Shown: positions 15,854 through 23,741, counted from the first letter of the stretch. The stretch: 24,760 nt of DNA from CAZFUY01 sp964522445 (GCA_964522445.1 CAZFUY010000038.1:1-24760), one strand, 5' to 3'. Notes: generated from the sequence alone by a model not told the origin. Translations and numbers: made by a program.

Positions 15854-16040
15854 GGTCGTGGGAGAGATCTTACCAAAAGGTAAGGCACCGAAGGCGCAAC
15901 CGCCCGGAAACGCTCAGGTACACGGACTACGACTTCGTTCAAAGCAACAGGTTGACTCTGGAGAGCAGCTCACGCATGAGCTCACCGAAGGGGAACACAG
16001 GCGCAGCCTGTCTATCTCTCAGGTATCAGGACAGAGGGGC
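15854..16040 (+). ncRNA. Tandem glycine riboswitch
   Basis: Two glycine aptamers in series. The first (15854-15932) has GGGAGAG, CACCGAAGGCGCAACCGCC and ACGCTCAGGTACACGGAC; its closing stem is GTCGT/ACGAC. The second (15954-16040) has CTGGAGAG, CTCACCGAAGGGGAA and ATCTCTCAGGTATCAGGACA; its closing stem is CTCTG (15956-15960) / CAGAG (16032-16036). These match the conserved GAGAG, CACCGAAGGGG and CTCAGGT-CAGGACAGA cores. It directly precedes gcvT, the classic place, and would raise gcv expression when glycine is plentiful. It replaces the GcvA/GcvR type of control known in E. coli, at least in part. Confidence 0.95.
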
Positions 16041-16066
16041 AGTTTCTTTTATTAAAGGGCACTGCT
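16039..16066 (+). promoter_or_regulatory. Expression platform: hairpin around the gcvT ribosome site
   Basis: GCAGT (16039-16043) can pair with ACTGC (16061-16065), which lies between the Shine-Dalgarno AAAGGG (16054-16059) and the gcvT ATG at 16068. The left arm begins three bases after the P1 stem of aptamer 2. This suggests control of translation rather than of transcription; there is no terminator-like stem with a T run before gcvT. Confidence 0.5.
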
Positions 16067-16067
16067 T

Positions 16068-17156
16068 ATGAGTCAGCAAACTATCTTATTCGAAAAACAC
16101 CAGCAATATGGCGGTAAAATCGTTGATTTTGCAGGCTGGTTAATGCCCATCAATTACGGTTCTCAGATTGAAGAACATCATCAGGTACGAAAAGATGCGG
16201 GCATGTTTGATGTATCGCATATGACCGTGGTTGATCTCAATGGATCTAAAGTAATCCCCTTTTTACAATATCTTCTGGCTAATAATGTCGCCAAACTTAA
16301 ACAATCAGGTAAAGCGCTTTACAGTTGCATGTTAGATGAGCAGGGCGGCGTGATTGATGACCTTATCATTTATTACATGAATGATGACTGGGTGCGCATG
16401 GTGGTTAATGCAGGTACGCGTGATAAAGATCTGGCCTGGATTGAGAAGCAGGCAGATGCTTTTAATGTTGAGATGAAAGAGCGTGGCGAGCTTGCCATGA
16501 TTGCTGTGCAGGGACCCAATGCGCGTGAAAAAGCGTTGCAGGTATTACCTCTGGATGCCAGTCAGGCGGCAGCTGATCTTGATCGCTTCTTTGGCGTGGA
16601 TAGTGGCGATTGGTTTATTGGTCGAACAGGTTACACAGGCGAAGACGGTTTTGAAATTATATTGCCTGAATCAGAAGCCGCTGATTTCTGGGATGCGCTG
16701 GCAGAAGCTGGTGTTAAACCTGCCGGACTGGGTGCGCGTGATACCTTGCGCCTGGAAGCGGGTATGAATCTTTATGGTACAGATATGGATGAATCTACCT
16801 CACCACTGATATCAGGTTTGGGCTGGACCATAGCCTGGTCTCCCGAAGACAGAAATTTTATAGGGCGTAAAGCCATAGAAAAAGAAAAAGCTCAGGGCGT
16901 AAAGCAAAAACTGGTGGGGCTTGTGCTTGAAGATAAAGGCATTTTACGAGGCCATCAAAAAGTGGTTGTTGAGGGTATTGGTGAAGGCGAAATAACCAGC
17001 GGTACTTTTTCGCCCAGTTTAAAAAAATCGATAGCTCTGGCAAGAGTGCCTGTAGAAACAGGTGAGTTATGCCAGGTTGATATTCGTGGCAGGTTATTAA
17101 ATGCAAGAGTTGTTAAGCCAGTATTTTTTCGTGAAGGTAAATCCTGTATAGAATAA
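16068..17156 (+). CDS. gcvT: Glycine cleavage system T protein, aminomethyltransferase
   Basis: Takes the aminomethyl group from lipoyl-GcvH and, with tetrahydrofolate, releases ammonia and 5,10-methylene-THF. 362 residues (E. coli 364). N-terminal domain marks are GGKIVDFAGWLMPINYGSQIEEHHQVRKDAGMFDVSHM, including the conserved FDVSHM; further on are YSCMLDEQGGVIDDLIIYY, GRTGYTGEDGFEI and GARDTLRLEAGMNLYGTDMDE, all folate-site regions. The C-terminal barrel ends VRGR-like (VDIRGRLLNARVVKPVFFREGK). First gene of the riboswitch-controlled operon; Shine-Dalgarno AAAGGG 8 bases before the ATG. Confidence 0.96.
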   Translation: MSQQTILFEKHQQYGGKIVDFAGWLMPINYGSQIEEHHQVRKDAGMFDVSHMTVVDLNGSKVIPFLQYLLANNVAKLKQSGKALYSCMLDEQGGVIDDLIIYYMNDDWVRMVVNAGTRDKDLAWIEKQADAFNVEMKERGELAMIAVQGPNAREKALQVLPLDASQAAADLDRFFGVDSGDWFIGRTGYTGEDGFEIILPESEAADFWDALAEAGVKPAGLGARDTLRLEAGMNLYGTDMDESTSPLISGLGWTIAWSPEDRNFIGRKAIEKEKAQGVKQKLVGLVLEDKGILRGHQKVVVEGIGEGEITSGTFSPSLKKSIALARVPVETGELCQVDIRGRLLNARVVKPVFFREGKSCIE

Positions 17157-17163
17157 ATAATGG

Positions 17164-17199
17164 TTAGGGGTTGGAGTCAAATTTGGCTCCGCCCCCTAA
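17164..17199. repeat. Long hairpin between gcvT and gcvH (GGAGTC/GACTCC family)
   Basis: TTAGGGG pairs with CCCCTAA and, after one mismatch and a wobble, GGAGTCAA pairs with TTGGCTCC: about 17 pairs, one mismatch, two G-U wobbles and a 2-base loop. No T run follows. The right arm with its trailing A-rich sequence is echoed at 19123-19171 between gcvPA and gcvPB. Confidence 0.75.
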
Positions 17200-17241
17200 A
17201 GAAAATTTAAAGAAATAATAAATATTTAAGAGGATCATGTT

Positions 17242-17631
17242 ATGAGTGAAATTCCAACAGAACTGCATTACACAAAATCCCATGAATGGGTGCGCCTGGA
17301 AGATGACGGAACAGTAACCGTTGGTCTTACTGATCATGCACAGGAATCTTTAGGTGATCTGGTTTTTGTTGAATCACCCGAAGTTGGCACTGAATATGCG
17401 GCAGAAGAAGCATGTTGTGTTGTTGAATCAGTAAAAGCCGCATCTGATATTTATATGCCAATTAATGGTGAAATTATCGATGCAAATCCAGCATTAGCTG
17501 ACGAGCCAGAAATTATTAATAGCTCTCCTTACGATGATGGCTGGTTGTTTAAAATTAAACCTTCTGATGAAGATGATATTGGTCAGTTAATGGATTCAAG
17601 TACATATGAAGCAGAGCTGGAAGATGAGTAG
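17242..17631 (+). CDS. gcvH: Glycine cleavage system H protein
   Basis: Lipoyl carrier that shuttles the aminomethyl group between the P, T and L proteins. 129 residues, exactly the E. coli size. The lipoylated lysine is K65 in VVESVKAASDIYMPINGEI; the N-terminal YTKSHEWVRLEDDGTVTVGLTDHAQESLGDLVFVE strand set is intact. AGAGGA at 17229-17234 stands 7 bases before the ATG at 17242 and selects it over an out-of-frame ATG at 17237. A hairpin lies in the spacer from gcvT and a REPIN-like repeat begins right at its stop. Confidence 0.97.
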   Translation: MSEIPTELHYTKSHEWVRLEDDGTVTVGLTDHAQESLGDLVFVESPEVGTEYAAEEACCVVESVKAASDIYMPINGEIIDANPALADEPEIINSSPYDDGWLFKIKPSDEDDIGQLMDSSTYEAELEDE

Positions 17632-17701
17632 TTGTAGGAGCAGCTTTAGCCGCGAAGATATTTAATTTAACGACCATCGCGGGTTAAAGCTGCTCCTACA
17701 A
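17632..17701. repeat. REPIN-like hairpin, GTAGGAGC family, copy 2
   Basis: The left arm (17632-17655, TTGTAGGAGCAGC and on) starts on the base after the gcvH stop. The right arm (17677-17701) ends GCTGCTCCTACAA and carries one extra base and one change relative to a perfect arm. The same family as 6578-6642, diverged by G-to-A in the core with the compensating change in the other arm (GAGCAGC / GCTGCTC), so the pairing is kept. Confidence 0.82.
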
Positions 17702-17746
17702 AAAAATTAATATTTTTTATTTGCGATTATTCGCGGAAATTTTTAT

Positions 17747-19120
17747 ATGCCTTTTATTCCCCATACAGAAAATGAAATACGTGAGATGCTATCCATTATT
17801 GGTGTGCATGATATCGAACAGTTGTTTAGCGAAATTCCATCGCATTTAAGAGCAAAAGCCCTGGATAAAATTCCGCAGGGAATGAATGAAATGGAAATCA
17901 ATCGGTTAATGTCTTCCCGTGCTGCGCAAGATGGACAGCCTGTTTGTTTTATAGGTGCAGGTTCCTACGATCATCATATACCCTCTGCAGTCTGGCAAAT
18001 TACGACACGCGGTGAATATTACACGGCTTATACGCCCTATCAGGCAGAAGCCTCTCAGGGTACTTTGCAGTTAATCTATGAATACCAGAGCATGATGACA
18101 GCATTAACCGGCATGGATGTGTCTAATGCTTCACTTTATGATGGAGCGTCAGGTTTAGCTGAAGCGGTATTAATGGCTGTGCGAGCTAATCGTAAATCTA
18201 AATCACGCCGTATTCTTGTGCCGAGGTCGGTTAATCCTGTTTATACAAAAACAACAACCAGTATTGTTAAGCATCAGAATATTGAGCTGGTTGATATTGA
18301 TTTTGATATGCAGACCGGCCAGATAACTCTAGAAGCTTTAAAGCCATTTGAAGGTGAGGATATAACTGCACTGGTTATATCTCAGCCAAGTTTCTTCGGT
18401 ACTTTAGAACAGGTTGATGCTTTAACAAACTGGGCACATGCCAACGGTATTCTGGTTATTGCGGTTGTTAACCCTTTGAGTCTGGCTTTATTAAAACCGC
18501 CGGGGGAATGGGGAGATAATGGTGTTGATATTGTCTGTGGTGATGGTCAGCCATTGGGTGCGCCTATGTCTTCTGGGGGGCCTTATTATGGTTTTATGTG
18601 TTGTAAAAAAGCACACGTTCGTCAAATGCCAGGGCGTATTGTAGGGCGTACAGTAGACCAGGAAGGCCGGCAAGGTTTTGTGTTAACGCTACAGGCTCGT
18701 GAGCAACATATTCGTCGATCAAAAGCGACATCAAATATTTGTACTAATCAGGGACTGGTGGTTACAGCATCGACCATTCATATGGCTATACTCGGCTCGC
18801 ATGGGCTGGAACAGGTTGCGGCAAGTTGTCATCAAAATACAAATCTATTAATTGAAAAATTGATTGCTATTGATGGCGTTGAGCGTTTATTTTCTGGTGC
18901 TAATTTTCATGAAGTGGTTGTGAAGTTAAATAAAACATCGGCGCACGTTTTAACAGCGCTTGCTGATAAAAATATTCTGGGTGGATATGATCTATCAATA
19001 GATTATCCTGCAGAAAAATATCCACAGTTAGAAAATTGTATTTTAGTTTGTGTTACAGAAATGCGTACAGAAGAAGAAATTGAAAGTTATGCAAATGCTT
19101 TAACTGAAATTTTATCGTAG
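17747..19120 (+). CDS. gcvPA: Glycine dehydrogenase (decarboxylating) subunit 1
   Basis: First half of the two-chain P protein, which decarboxylates glycine and loads the aminomethyl group on GcvH. 457 residues, usual for the split form. Begins MPFIPHTENEIREMLSIIGV, the standard start; SFIGAGSYDHHIPSAVWQ-like (CFIGAGSYDHHIP), the YTAYTPYQAEASQGTLQ block, DVSNASLYDGASGLAEAV, and VGRTVDQEGRQGFVLTLQAREQHIRRSKATSNICTNQ follow. It carries no PLP lysine, as expected; that lies in subunit 2. E. coli has a single-chain GcvP. The spacer from gcvH (115 bases) is mostly the REPIN-like repeat. GGAAA 6 bases before ATG is the likely ribosome site. Confidence 0.96.
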   Translation: MPFIPHTENEIREMLSIIGVHDIEQLFSEIPSHLRAKALDKIPQGMNEMEINRLMSSRAAQDGQPVCFIGAGSYDHHIPSAVWQITTRGEYYTAYTPYQAEASQGTLQLIYEYQSMMTALTGMDVSNASLYDGASGLAEAVLMAVRANRKSKSRRILVPRSVNPVYTKTTTSIVKHQNIELVDIDFDMQTGQITLEALKPFEGEDITALVISQPSFFGTLEQVDALTNWAHANGILVIAVVNPLSLALLKPPGEWGDNGVDIVCGDGQPLGAPMSSGGPYYGFMCCKKAHVRQMPGRIVGRTVDQEGRQGFVLTLQAREQHIRRSKATSNICTNQGLVVTASTIHMAILGSHGLEQVAASCHQNTNLLIEKLIAIDGVERLFSGANFHEVVVKLNKTSAHVLTALADKNILGGYDLSIDYPAEKYPQLENCILVCVTEMRTEEEIESYANALTEILS

Positions 19121-19122
19121 CT

Positions 19123-19171
19123 TTTGACTCCGACCCCTGAAGAAAAACTGAAAAATATAAATTTATTTAAG
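19123..19171. repeat. Half-site echo of the gcvT-gcvH spacer repeat
   Basis: TTTGACTCCGACCCCTGAAGAAAA and the A/T-rich run ending TTATTTAAG resemble the right half of the spacer before gcvH (TTTGGCTCCGCCCCCTAAAGAAAA, then ATATTTAAG). The left arm of the hairpin is absent here. Each sequence leads directly up to the next start codon. Confidence 0.6.
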
Positions 19172-19182
19172 TTGAAATAATT

Positions 19183-20631
19183 ATGTTAATTTTTGAACAC
19201 ACAGCCAAAGGTCGAAAAACAAAAATACAGGCGCCTGAAGTTGATAGCAGAATTACTGATATTCCTGATGAGCTGCTAAGAAAAAAATCAGCTGCATTGC
19301 CTGAAGTTTCTGAAATGCAGGCAGTAAGGCATTTTACTTCTTTGTCGCAAAAGAATTTTTCAATTGATACACATTTTTATCCATTGGGTTCATGCACAAT
19401 GAAATATAACCCAAGGGTCTGCAATTCACTGGCAATGTTGCCCGGTTTTTTGTCTCGTCATCCATTAGCGCCTGAAAAATTTAGTCAGGGTTTTATGGCA
19501 TGTATGTATGAACTACAAAATATGCTGTGTGAAGTTACCGGCATGGCAGGTTTTTCATTAACTCCTATGGCGGGTGCGCAAGGTGAGTTTGCGGGTATCG
19601 CCATGATTCGTGCCTATCATGATGCAAATAATGATGTTGAGCGAAAAGAAATACTTGTGCCTGACGCAGCTCATGGCACTAATCCTGCGACGGCAACAAT
19701 GTGTGGTTACAGTGTTAAAGAAATACCCACGCTGGCAAATGGTGATGTTGATGTTTCTGTATTAAAAGAAGCTGTTGGCCCACAGACAGCAGGTTTGATG
19801 TTAACAAACCCATCAACACTGGGTGTGTTTGAACGTAATATTGAAGAGATTGCGGGCATTGTTCATGATGCAGGTGGTTTGCTGTATTACGATGGAGCAA
19901 ACCTGAATGCGATTTTAGGAAAGATTCGTCCAGGTGATATGGGGTTTGATGTTATTCATTCGAACCTGCATAAAACTTTTTCAACGCCTCATGGTGGTGG
20001 AGGTCCTGGTTCAGGCGCAATTGGTGTTGCAGAACGACTCAAACCCTTTATGCCTCTACCCCTGGTTGCTAAAGAAAAAAATAGCTATCGTTGGTTAACA
20101 GAAGGCGATTGTCCTCAAAGCATAGGGCGTATGTCAGCATTTATGGGTAATGCAGGTGTTCTGTTACGCGCCTATATTTATATGCGTTTACTGGGGCGTG
20201 AAGGCATGCCACGTGTTGCTGAGTTTGCTACTCTAAATGCAAATTACATGATGGCGCAATTAAAAAATAAAGGATTTGAAGTGGCGATTGCAGATCGTTT
20301 TGCATCACATGAATTTATAATTACGTTAAAAAAACAGGCTAAAGAATTACACGTAACAGCGATGGATTTTGCCAAGCGTTTACTGGATTTAGGTTACCAT
20401 GCGCCGACAACTTATTTTCCCCTGTTAGTACCAGAGTGTTTATTAATTGAACCCACTGAAACTGAAGCTAAAGATGCATTAGATGGTTTTATTAATGCGC
20501 TGCTACAAATTCAGCAGGAAGCAGAGAATAATGCTGAGTTTTTAAAAGGCGCACCTTATACCATGCCAGTTAATCGTTTAGACGAAGTGCGTGCTGCCAG
20601 GCAGCTTGATTTATCATGGACGAATAAATAG
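19183..20631 (+). CDS. gcvPB: Glycine dehydrogenase (decarboxylating) subunit 2
   Basis: Second half of the P protein, holding the PLP cofactor. 482 residues. THFYPLGSCTMKYNPR near 63-78, the AGAQGEFAG loop, DAAHGTNPATA, the PLP aspartate in YYDGANLNAI and the Schiff-base lysine K264 in HSNLHKTFSTPHGGGGPG are all present; TTYFPLLVPECLLIEPTETEAKDALD closes the C-terminal domain. It works as an alpha2beta2 enzyme with gcvPA, 62 bases upstream. No strong Shine-Dalgarno (AAGTTGAAATAATT before ATG). Confidence 0.96.
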   Translation: MLIFEHTAKGRKTKIQAPEVDSRITDIPDELLRKKSAALPEVSEMQAVRHFTSLSQKNFSIDTHFYPLGSCTMKYNPRVCNSLAMLPGFLSRHPLAPEKFSQGFMACMYELQNMLCEVTGMAGFSLTPMAGAQGEFAGIAMIRAYHDANNDVERKEILVPDAAHGTNPATATMCGYSVKEIPTLANGDVDVSVLKEAVGPQTAGLMLTNPSTLGVFERNIEEIAGIVHDAGGLLYYDGANLNAILGKIRPGDMGFDVIHSNLHKTFSTPHGGGGPGSGAIGVAERLKPFMPLPLVAKEKNSYRWLTEGDCPQSIGRMSAFMGNAGVLLRAYIYMRLLGREGMPRVAEFATLNANYMMAQLKNKGFEVAIADRFASHEFIITLKKQAKELHVTAMDFAKRLLDLGYHAPTTYFPLLVPECLLIEPTETEAKDALDGFINALLQIQQEAENNAEFLKGAPYTMPVNRLDEVRAARQLDLSWTNK

Positions 20632-20660
20632 TTACAATTCTCTTTTAGGTGTAAATAAGA

Positions 20661-21020
20661 ATGGCAAAAACGGGTAATAAAGGCTTAAAAAGAATTCTTA
20701 TGGCTGCTGTGTATTCATGGCAGGGCATTAAAGCATCTTTTAAAAATGAAGAAGCATTTCGACAGGAATTATTATTAGCCATAGTATTAATGCCGCTCGC
20801 TTTCTGGTTGGGTGATAGTCGAGTTGAAATAGCGCTAATGGTTTCAAGTGTATTGCTGGTATTGATTGTAGAAATTTTAAATTCTGCAATTGAAGCTATT
20901 GTTGATCGAGTAGGTTCTGAATTTCATGAGTTAAGTGGTCGTGCTAAAGATATGGGGTCGGCGGCTGTTTTATTTGCTTTGCTTAATGTTGTTTTTGTTT
21001 GGGCGATAGTACTTTTTTGA
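20661..21020 (+). CDS. dgkA: Diacylglycerol kinase
   Basis: Small trimeric inner-membrane kinase that phosphorylates diacylglycerol, a by-product of membrane-derived oligosaccharide synthesis, to phosphatidic acid. 119 residues (E. coli 122). Amphipathic N-terminal helix, then three membrane segments (about 37-52, 56-73, 100-118). The metal and catalytic residues are E30 (KNEEAFRQE) and E78 in EILNSAIEAIVDRVGSEFHELSGRAKDMGSAAVL, nearly identical to E. coli. AGGTG 12 bases upstream of the ATG. It lies 29 bases after gcvPB, so co-transcription with the gcv operon is possible. It ends 6 bases from the convergent diguanylate cyclase gene. Confidence 0.95.
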   Translation: MAKTGNKGLKRILMAAVYSWQGIKASFKNEEAFRQELLLAIVLMPLAFWLGDSRVEIALMVSSVLLVLIVEILNSAIEAIVDRVGSEFHELSGRAKDMGSAAVLFALLNVVFVWAIVLF

Positions 21021-21026
21021 AGTTTA

Positions 21027-21722
21027 TCACAAGGCAATTACACGGTTTCGCCCCGTTTTCTTTGCTTTGTATAAAGCATCATCGGCACGTTTTATAAGTG
21101 TGTCAATCGTGTCTGCATCTTTCCTGAATTCAGTGACTCCAAAGCTACAGGTTAGTTGGGTTATTTTTTCAAAAGGGTATTTTTCTATTTTATGGCGTAA
21201 TCTTTCGGCGTGTTTTGTGGCGTTATTAATGTCGGTTTCATGGGCAAGGATAATAAATTCCTCGCCGCCGTAGCGTGAGAATATATCAGATATTCTATTG
21301 TGTTTTATTACAATATCAGTGAAGGCCTGTAATATAGCGTCTCCAACAGGATGGCCGTGCTGGTCATTAACTTCTTTAAAATGGTCGATATCAATATAAA
21401 TAATTGAGAATGTGCCACCGTATCGATTTACTTTATCAATTTCTGCATCCAGAAAGTAATTAAACTGCATTCGGTTGTATGCGCCAGTTAATATATCAAT
21501 ACTGGCCTGTTTGATCAGTTGATTGCTCAGGCGTTTATTTTTTGCCATCAAAATACCAAATAAAATACCTGCAATGGATGGCATAATAAAACTGACAGGT
21601 TGAATGGTGATATTAAGCAGGTGTGAGTGAAATAAACTCAGAATATTTGTTAATAGAGTTGATAACACAATATAAACTGCATAAATATTGCCGTGGTTAT
21701 CTGGCTTTGTTTGTTTGGTCAT
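21027..21722 (-). CDS. Membrane-bound diguanylate cyclase
   Basis: Makes cyclic di-GMP from two GTP. 231 residues: a short N-terminus with two membrane segments (about 13-32 and 43-60), then a complete GGDEF domain from about 72. The signature is GGEEF at 152-156, an active variant, and the inhibitory site RISD is at 143-146, exactly five residues before it, so product feedback is likely. DILTGAYNRMQF and IDIDHFKEVNDQHGHPVGD, the metal and GTP-binding parts, are intact. There is no sensor domain beyond the membrane anchor, so the input signal is unknown. Convergent with dgkA; AAAAGG lies very close to the ATG. Confidence 0.93.
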   Translation of the reverse strand: MTKQTKPDNHGNIYAVYIVLSTLLTNILSLFHSHLLNITIQPVSFIMPSIAGILFGILMAKNKRLSNQLIKQASIDILTGAYNRMQFNYFLDAEIDKVNRYGGTFSIIYIDIDHFKEVNDQHGHPVGDAILQAFTDIVIKHNRISDIFSRYGGEEFIILAHETDINNATKHAERLRHKIEKYPFEKITQLTCSFGVTEFRKDADTIDTLIKRADDALYKAKKTGRNRVIAL

Positions 21723-21833
21723 GTGCCTTTTAGCTTATTGCTTTTTCTATGATTATAGCTATTGTTATCTAAATTACGATATCTGGATTAGTTTTCTTTC
21801 ACTAGTCTGATCTTTAATATAAAGGATAAGTTC

Positions 21834-22397
21834 ATGAGAATATTCAGGATAATGATTTTTTTTACTTTATTGATCCCTTCGGCTTATGCAAAGGAGATAG
21901 CGGGGGTCAATTTTGATGAGTCAATAGTGGTATCGGGTGCAGCCGAAAAGTTGCAATTGAATGGGTTGGGTATTCGTTATAAATTCTTTTTTAAAATATA
22001 TATAGCGGCATTATATGTTGAGAGTAAAACCAGTAATGTTGATGAGCTAATTAATCAGCCAGGGGCTAAGCGAGTTATTATGCATTTTCTTTATGATGAG
22101 GTTGGTAAAGAAAAGCTGATCAGTGCCTGGGTTGAAGGTTTTGAAGATAATTTATCAGGGAAGAAATTTGCTGAGCTAAAGCCCCGTATAGATAAATTTA
22201 ATAATATGTTTGAAGCAGTAAAAGAAGGTGATGTTGTATTACTGGATTATTTGCCCGGTAAAGGTACGCGCGTCACAATTAAAGGTCAGCAAAAAGGTTT
22301 TATTGAAGGTTTAGATTTTAATCAGGCTTTATTAAGAATATGGTTAGGAGAAGAACCTGTAACTGATGATTTAAAAGAAGCGTTGCAGGGGCTATAA
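21834..22397 (+). CDS. Secreted chalcone-isomerase-like protein
   Basis: 187 residues with a clear signal peptide (MRIFRIMIFFTLLIPSAYA, cut before KEIAGV). The mature part matches the bacterial chalcone-isomerase-like family: GVNFDESI, LNGLGIRYKFFFKIYIAALYVE, the middle KRVIMHFLYDEVGKEKLISAWVEGFEDN, and LLDYLPGKGTRVTIKGQQKGFIEG, then FNQALLRIWLGEEPV. In plants the fold isomerises chalcones; bacterial members of this branch have no known substrate and the plant catalytic residues are not expected. Location is likely periplasmic. AAAGGA 7 bases before the ATG is a good ribosome site. Confidence 0.85.
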   Translation: MRIFRIMIFFTLLIPSAYAKEIAGVNFDESIVVSGAAEKLQLNGLGIRYKFFFKIYIAALYVESKTSNVDELINQPGAKRVIMHFLYDEVGKEKLISAWVEGFEDNLSGKKFAELKPRIDKFNNMFEAVKEGDVVLLDYLPGKGTRVTIKGQQKGFIEGLDFNQALLRIWLGEEPVTDDLKEALQGL

Positions 22398-22431
22398 AAT
22401 TATTAGCTGCTTATTAGTTTATAGATTCTTT

Positions 22432-22977
22432 TTACTGCATTTCCATTAAAGAAACCTGTACGGCTTCGGCGTCCTGGTATACAGCATTTAATAATTTATT
22501 TAGATCCTCAGTTACATCATTTATAGAAGAAACAGATTCAAGTTGCTGTAAGTAGAGAGAGGTATTTAGTGTTGCGCATTCAACGGCAGATGCTTCTTCT
22601 GTCGCCTTATCTGTATCTATGATTTTTTCCAGCGCCATCTGGCTCATGTGTTCTGCATTTAATTCCATTTCACTTAAGTTGGTAATAGTTTGATCCAGTA
22701 AATCAGTGGGCATAGCGATAATATGTTGTTTCATCATTTTACGTGCGTCACGTAAGGGTTTAAGGATGGTTTTTTGCCAGGGCAGAGTGGTTTGAATTAG
22801 TACTATTGCATCTTCCTGATTTAGTTTAATGCCCTTATCGGCAATCCATAAACAATACATAATAATATTTATATCGGCATCAAAGTTGTTCTGCAATTTA
22901 AGGCAGGCACCTTCTACTTCGGGGAGCTTGTAAATTTGATCAGAAAAAGACCACAGTTTGCTATCAGGGAATTTCAT
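22432..22977 (-). CDS. TIGR02444 (DUF2390) family protein
   Basis: 181 residues, cytoplasmic, function unknown. The N-terminal half carries the family pattern: LWSFSDQIYKLPEVEGACLKLQNNFDADINIIMYCLWIADKGIKL, then LPWQKTILKPLRDARKMMK. The C-terminal part is helical and acidic (ALEKIIDTDKATEEASAVECATLNTSLYLQQLESV). Family members occur near unrelated housekeeping genes in gammaproteobacteria. Start chosen at the first ATG; the ribosome site is weak. It is convergent with the chalcone-isomerase-like gene. Confidence 0.8.
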   Translation of the reverse strand: MKFPDSKLWSFSDQIYKLPEVEGACLKLQNNFDADINIIMYCLWIADKGIKLNQEDAIVLIQTTLPWQKTILKPLRDARKMMKQHIIAMPTDLLDQTITNLSEMELNAEHMSQMALEKIIDTDKATEEASAVECATLNTSLYLQQLESVSSINDVTEDLNKLLNAVYQDAEAVQVSLMEMQ

Positions 22978-23041
22978 TCTTTTTGCTGTTTAACCCATGT
23001 TTTTTGATACTACTTAAGGTTAGACCAAAAGTTTCTAAATT

Positions 23042-23683
23042 TCAGCTCAACATTTCTTCAGCGGCCTGTTTTAAGGTCTTTTTTTCTACAACGCCGGTGA
23101 GTATTTGTTTATCAAAAACAAATGTGGGTACGCTTTTAGCCTGAATTGCACTTGCGTATTGCAGGTAAACTAATAGTGGTTTGGGTGTCTTATCAGCTGG
23201 GCCATGGGTGTAAGGGGTGCTCCAGGCCTGTTCAATTAGTTGTTCTGGAATGCTGCATTCATTAGCCAGCTTTCTCAGTATCTGTTCATCACCAATATTT
23301 TGTCCTTCAATAAAACAGGCTTCAAATAAGCGCTCATGTAAAGGATAAAAAATATCTGCACCAAGTGACTTGCAGGCTTCTGCAAGTAATAATGCTTTGC
23401 GAGAGTTTGTGGTTATGGTGTGTGTCGGTAGTTTAATGTCTTCATCATTAGCCAGTTGATGAAGATTTTTTATTAGCTCATTCCAGTGTTCATTGCTGTA
23501 ATTTAGCAGGGATACAGACTGGCCTTCGGCTGGTGTTTCAGGGTGAATTTCTATAAAGCACCAGTTTATTTTTAGATTATAGTCAGCTCTCAGGCTGGCC
23601 AGGCGTTTATGACCAATAAAGCAAAAAGGACAAATATAATCGCTTAGGACAGAAATTTTTAGTTCTGGTTTTGAAGATGACAT
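23042..23683 (-). CDS. DsbA-family (FrnE-like) thiol oxidoreductase
   Basis: 213-residue thioredoxin-fold protein with the active site C18-P-F-C21 (SDYICPFCFIGHKRL), a helical insertion rich in AEACKSLGADIFYPLHERLFEACFIEGQNIGD, and the cis-proline loop KSVPTFVF. No signal peptide, so it is cytoplasmic, like FrnE and related proteins, in contrast to periplasmic DsbA. FrnE-type members have been linked to oxidative stress; related ones are glutathione-dependent isomerases that lack the CXXC pair. The substrate is unknown. A perfect dyad lies one base upstream of its ATG, in the divergent spacer with the next gene. Confidence 0.88.
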   Translation of the reverse strand: MSSSKPELKISVLSDYICPFCFIGHKRLASLRADYNLKINWCFIEIHPETPAEGQSVSLLNYSNEHWNELIKNLHQLANDEDIKLPTHTITTNSRKALLLAEACKSLGADIFYPLHERLFEACFIEGQNIGDEQILRKLANECSIPEQLIEQAWSTPYTHGPADKTPKPLLVYLQYASAIQAKSVPTFVFDKQILTGVVEKKTLKQAAEEMLS

Positions 23684-23684
23684 A

Positions 23685-23704
23685 AATCAGACAATAGTCT
23701 GATT
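23685..23704. promoter_or_regulatory. Perfect dyad before the DsbA-like gene
   Basis: AATCAGAC-AATA-GTCTGATT: perfect 8-base arms, 4-base centre, beginning one base upstream of the DsbA-like ATG (minus strand). TTGACT on the minus strand at 23724-23719 is a possible -35 box, which would put the -10 region inside the dyad. It could be an operator or a hairpin that blocks initiation. Confidence 0.5.
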
Positions 23705-23732
23705 ATTTGTAAGTAGCAAGTCAATGGGGAAG

Positions 23733-23741
23733 TGCTATATT
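23733..23741 (+). promoter_or_regulatory. Possible extended -10 promoter
   Basis: TGCTATATT fits the extended -10 form TGnTATAAT with one change. Transcription would start near 23748, the first base of the downstream ATG. No good -35 box is present. Confidence 0.4.

Noticed and set aside
15834..16055. Open frame of 73 residues before gcvT
   Set aside because: It covers the tandem glycine riboswitch; the conserved aptamer cores account for the sequence.
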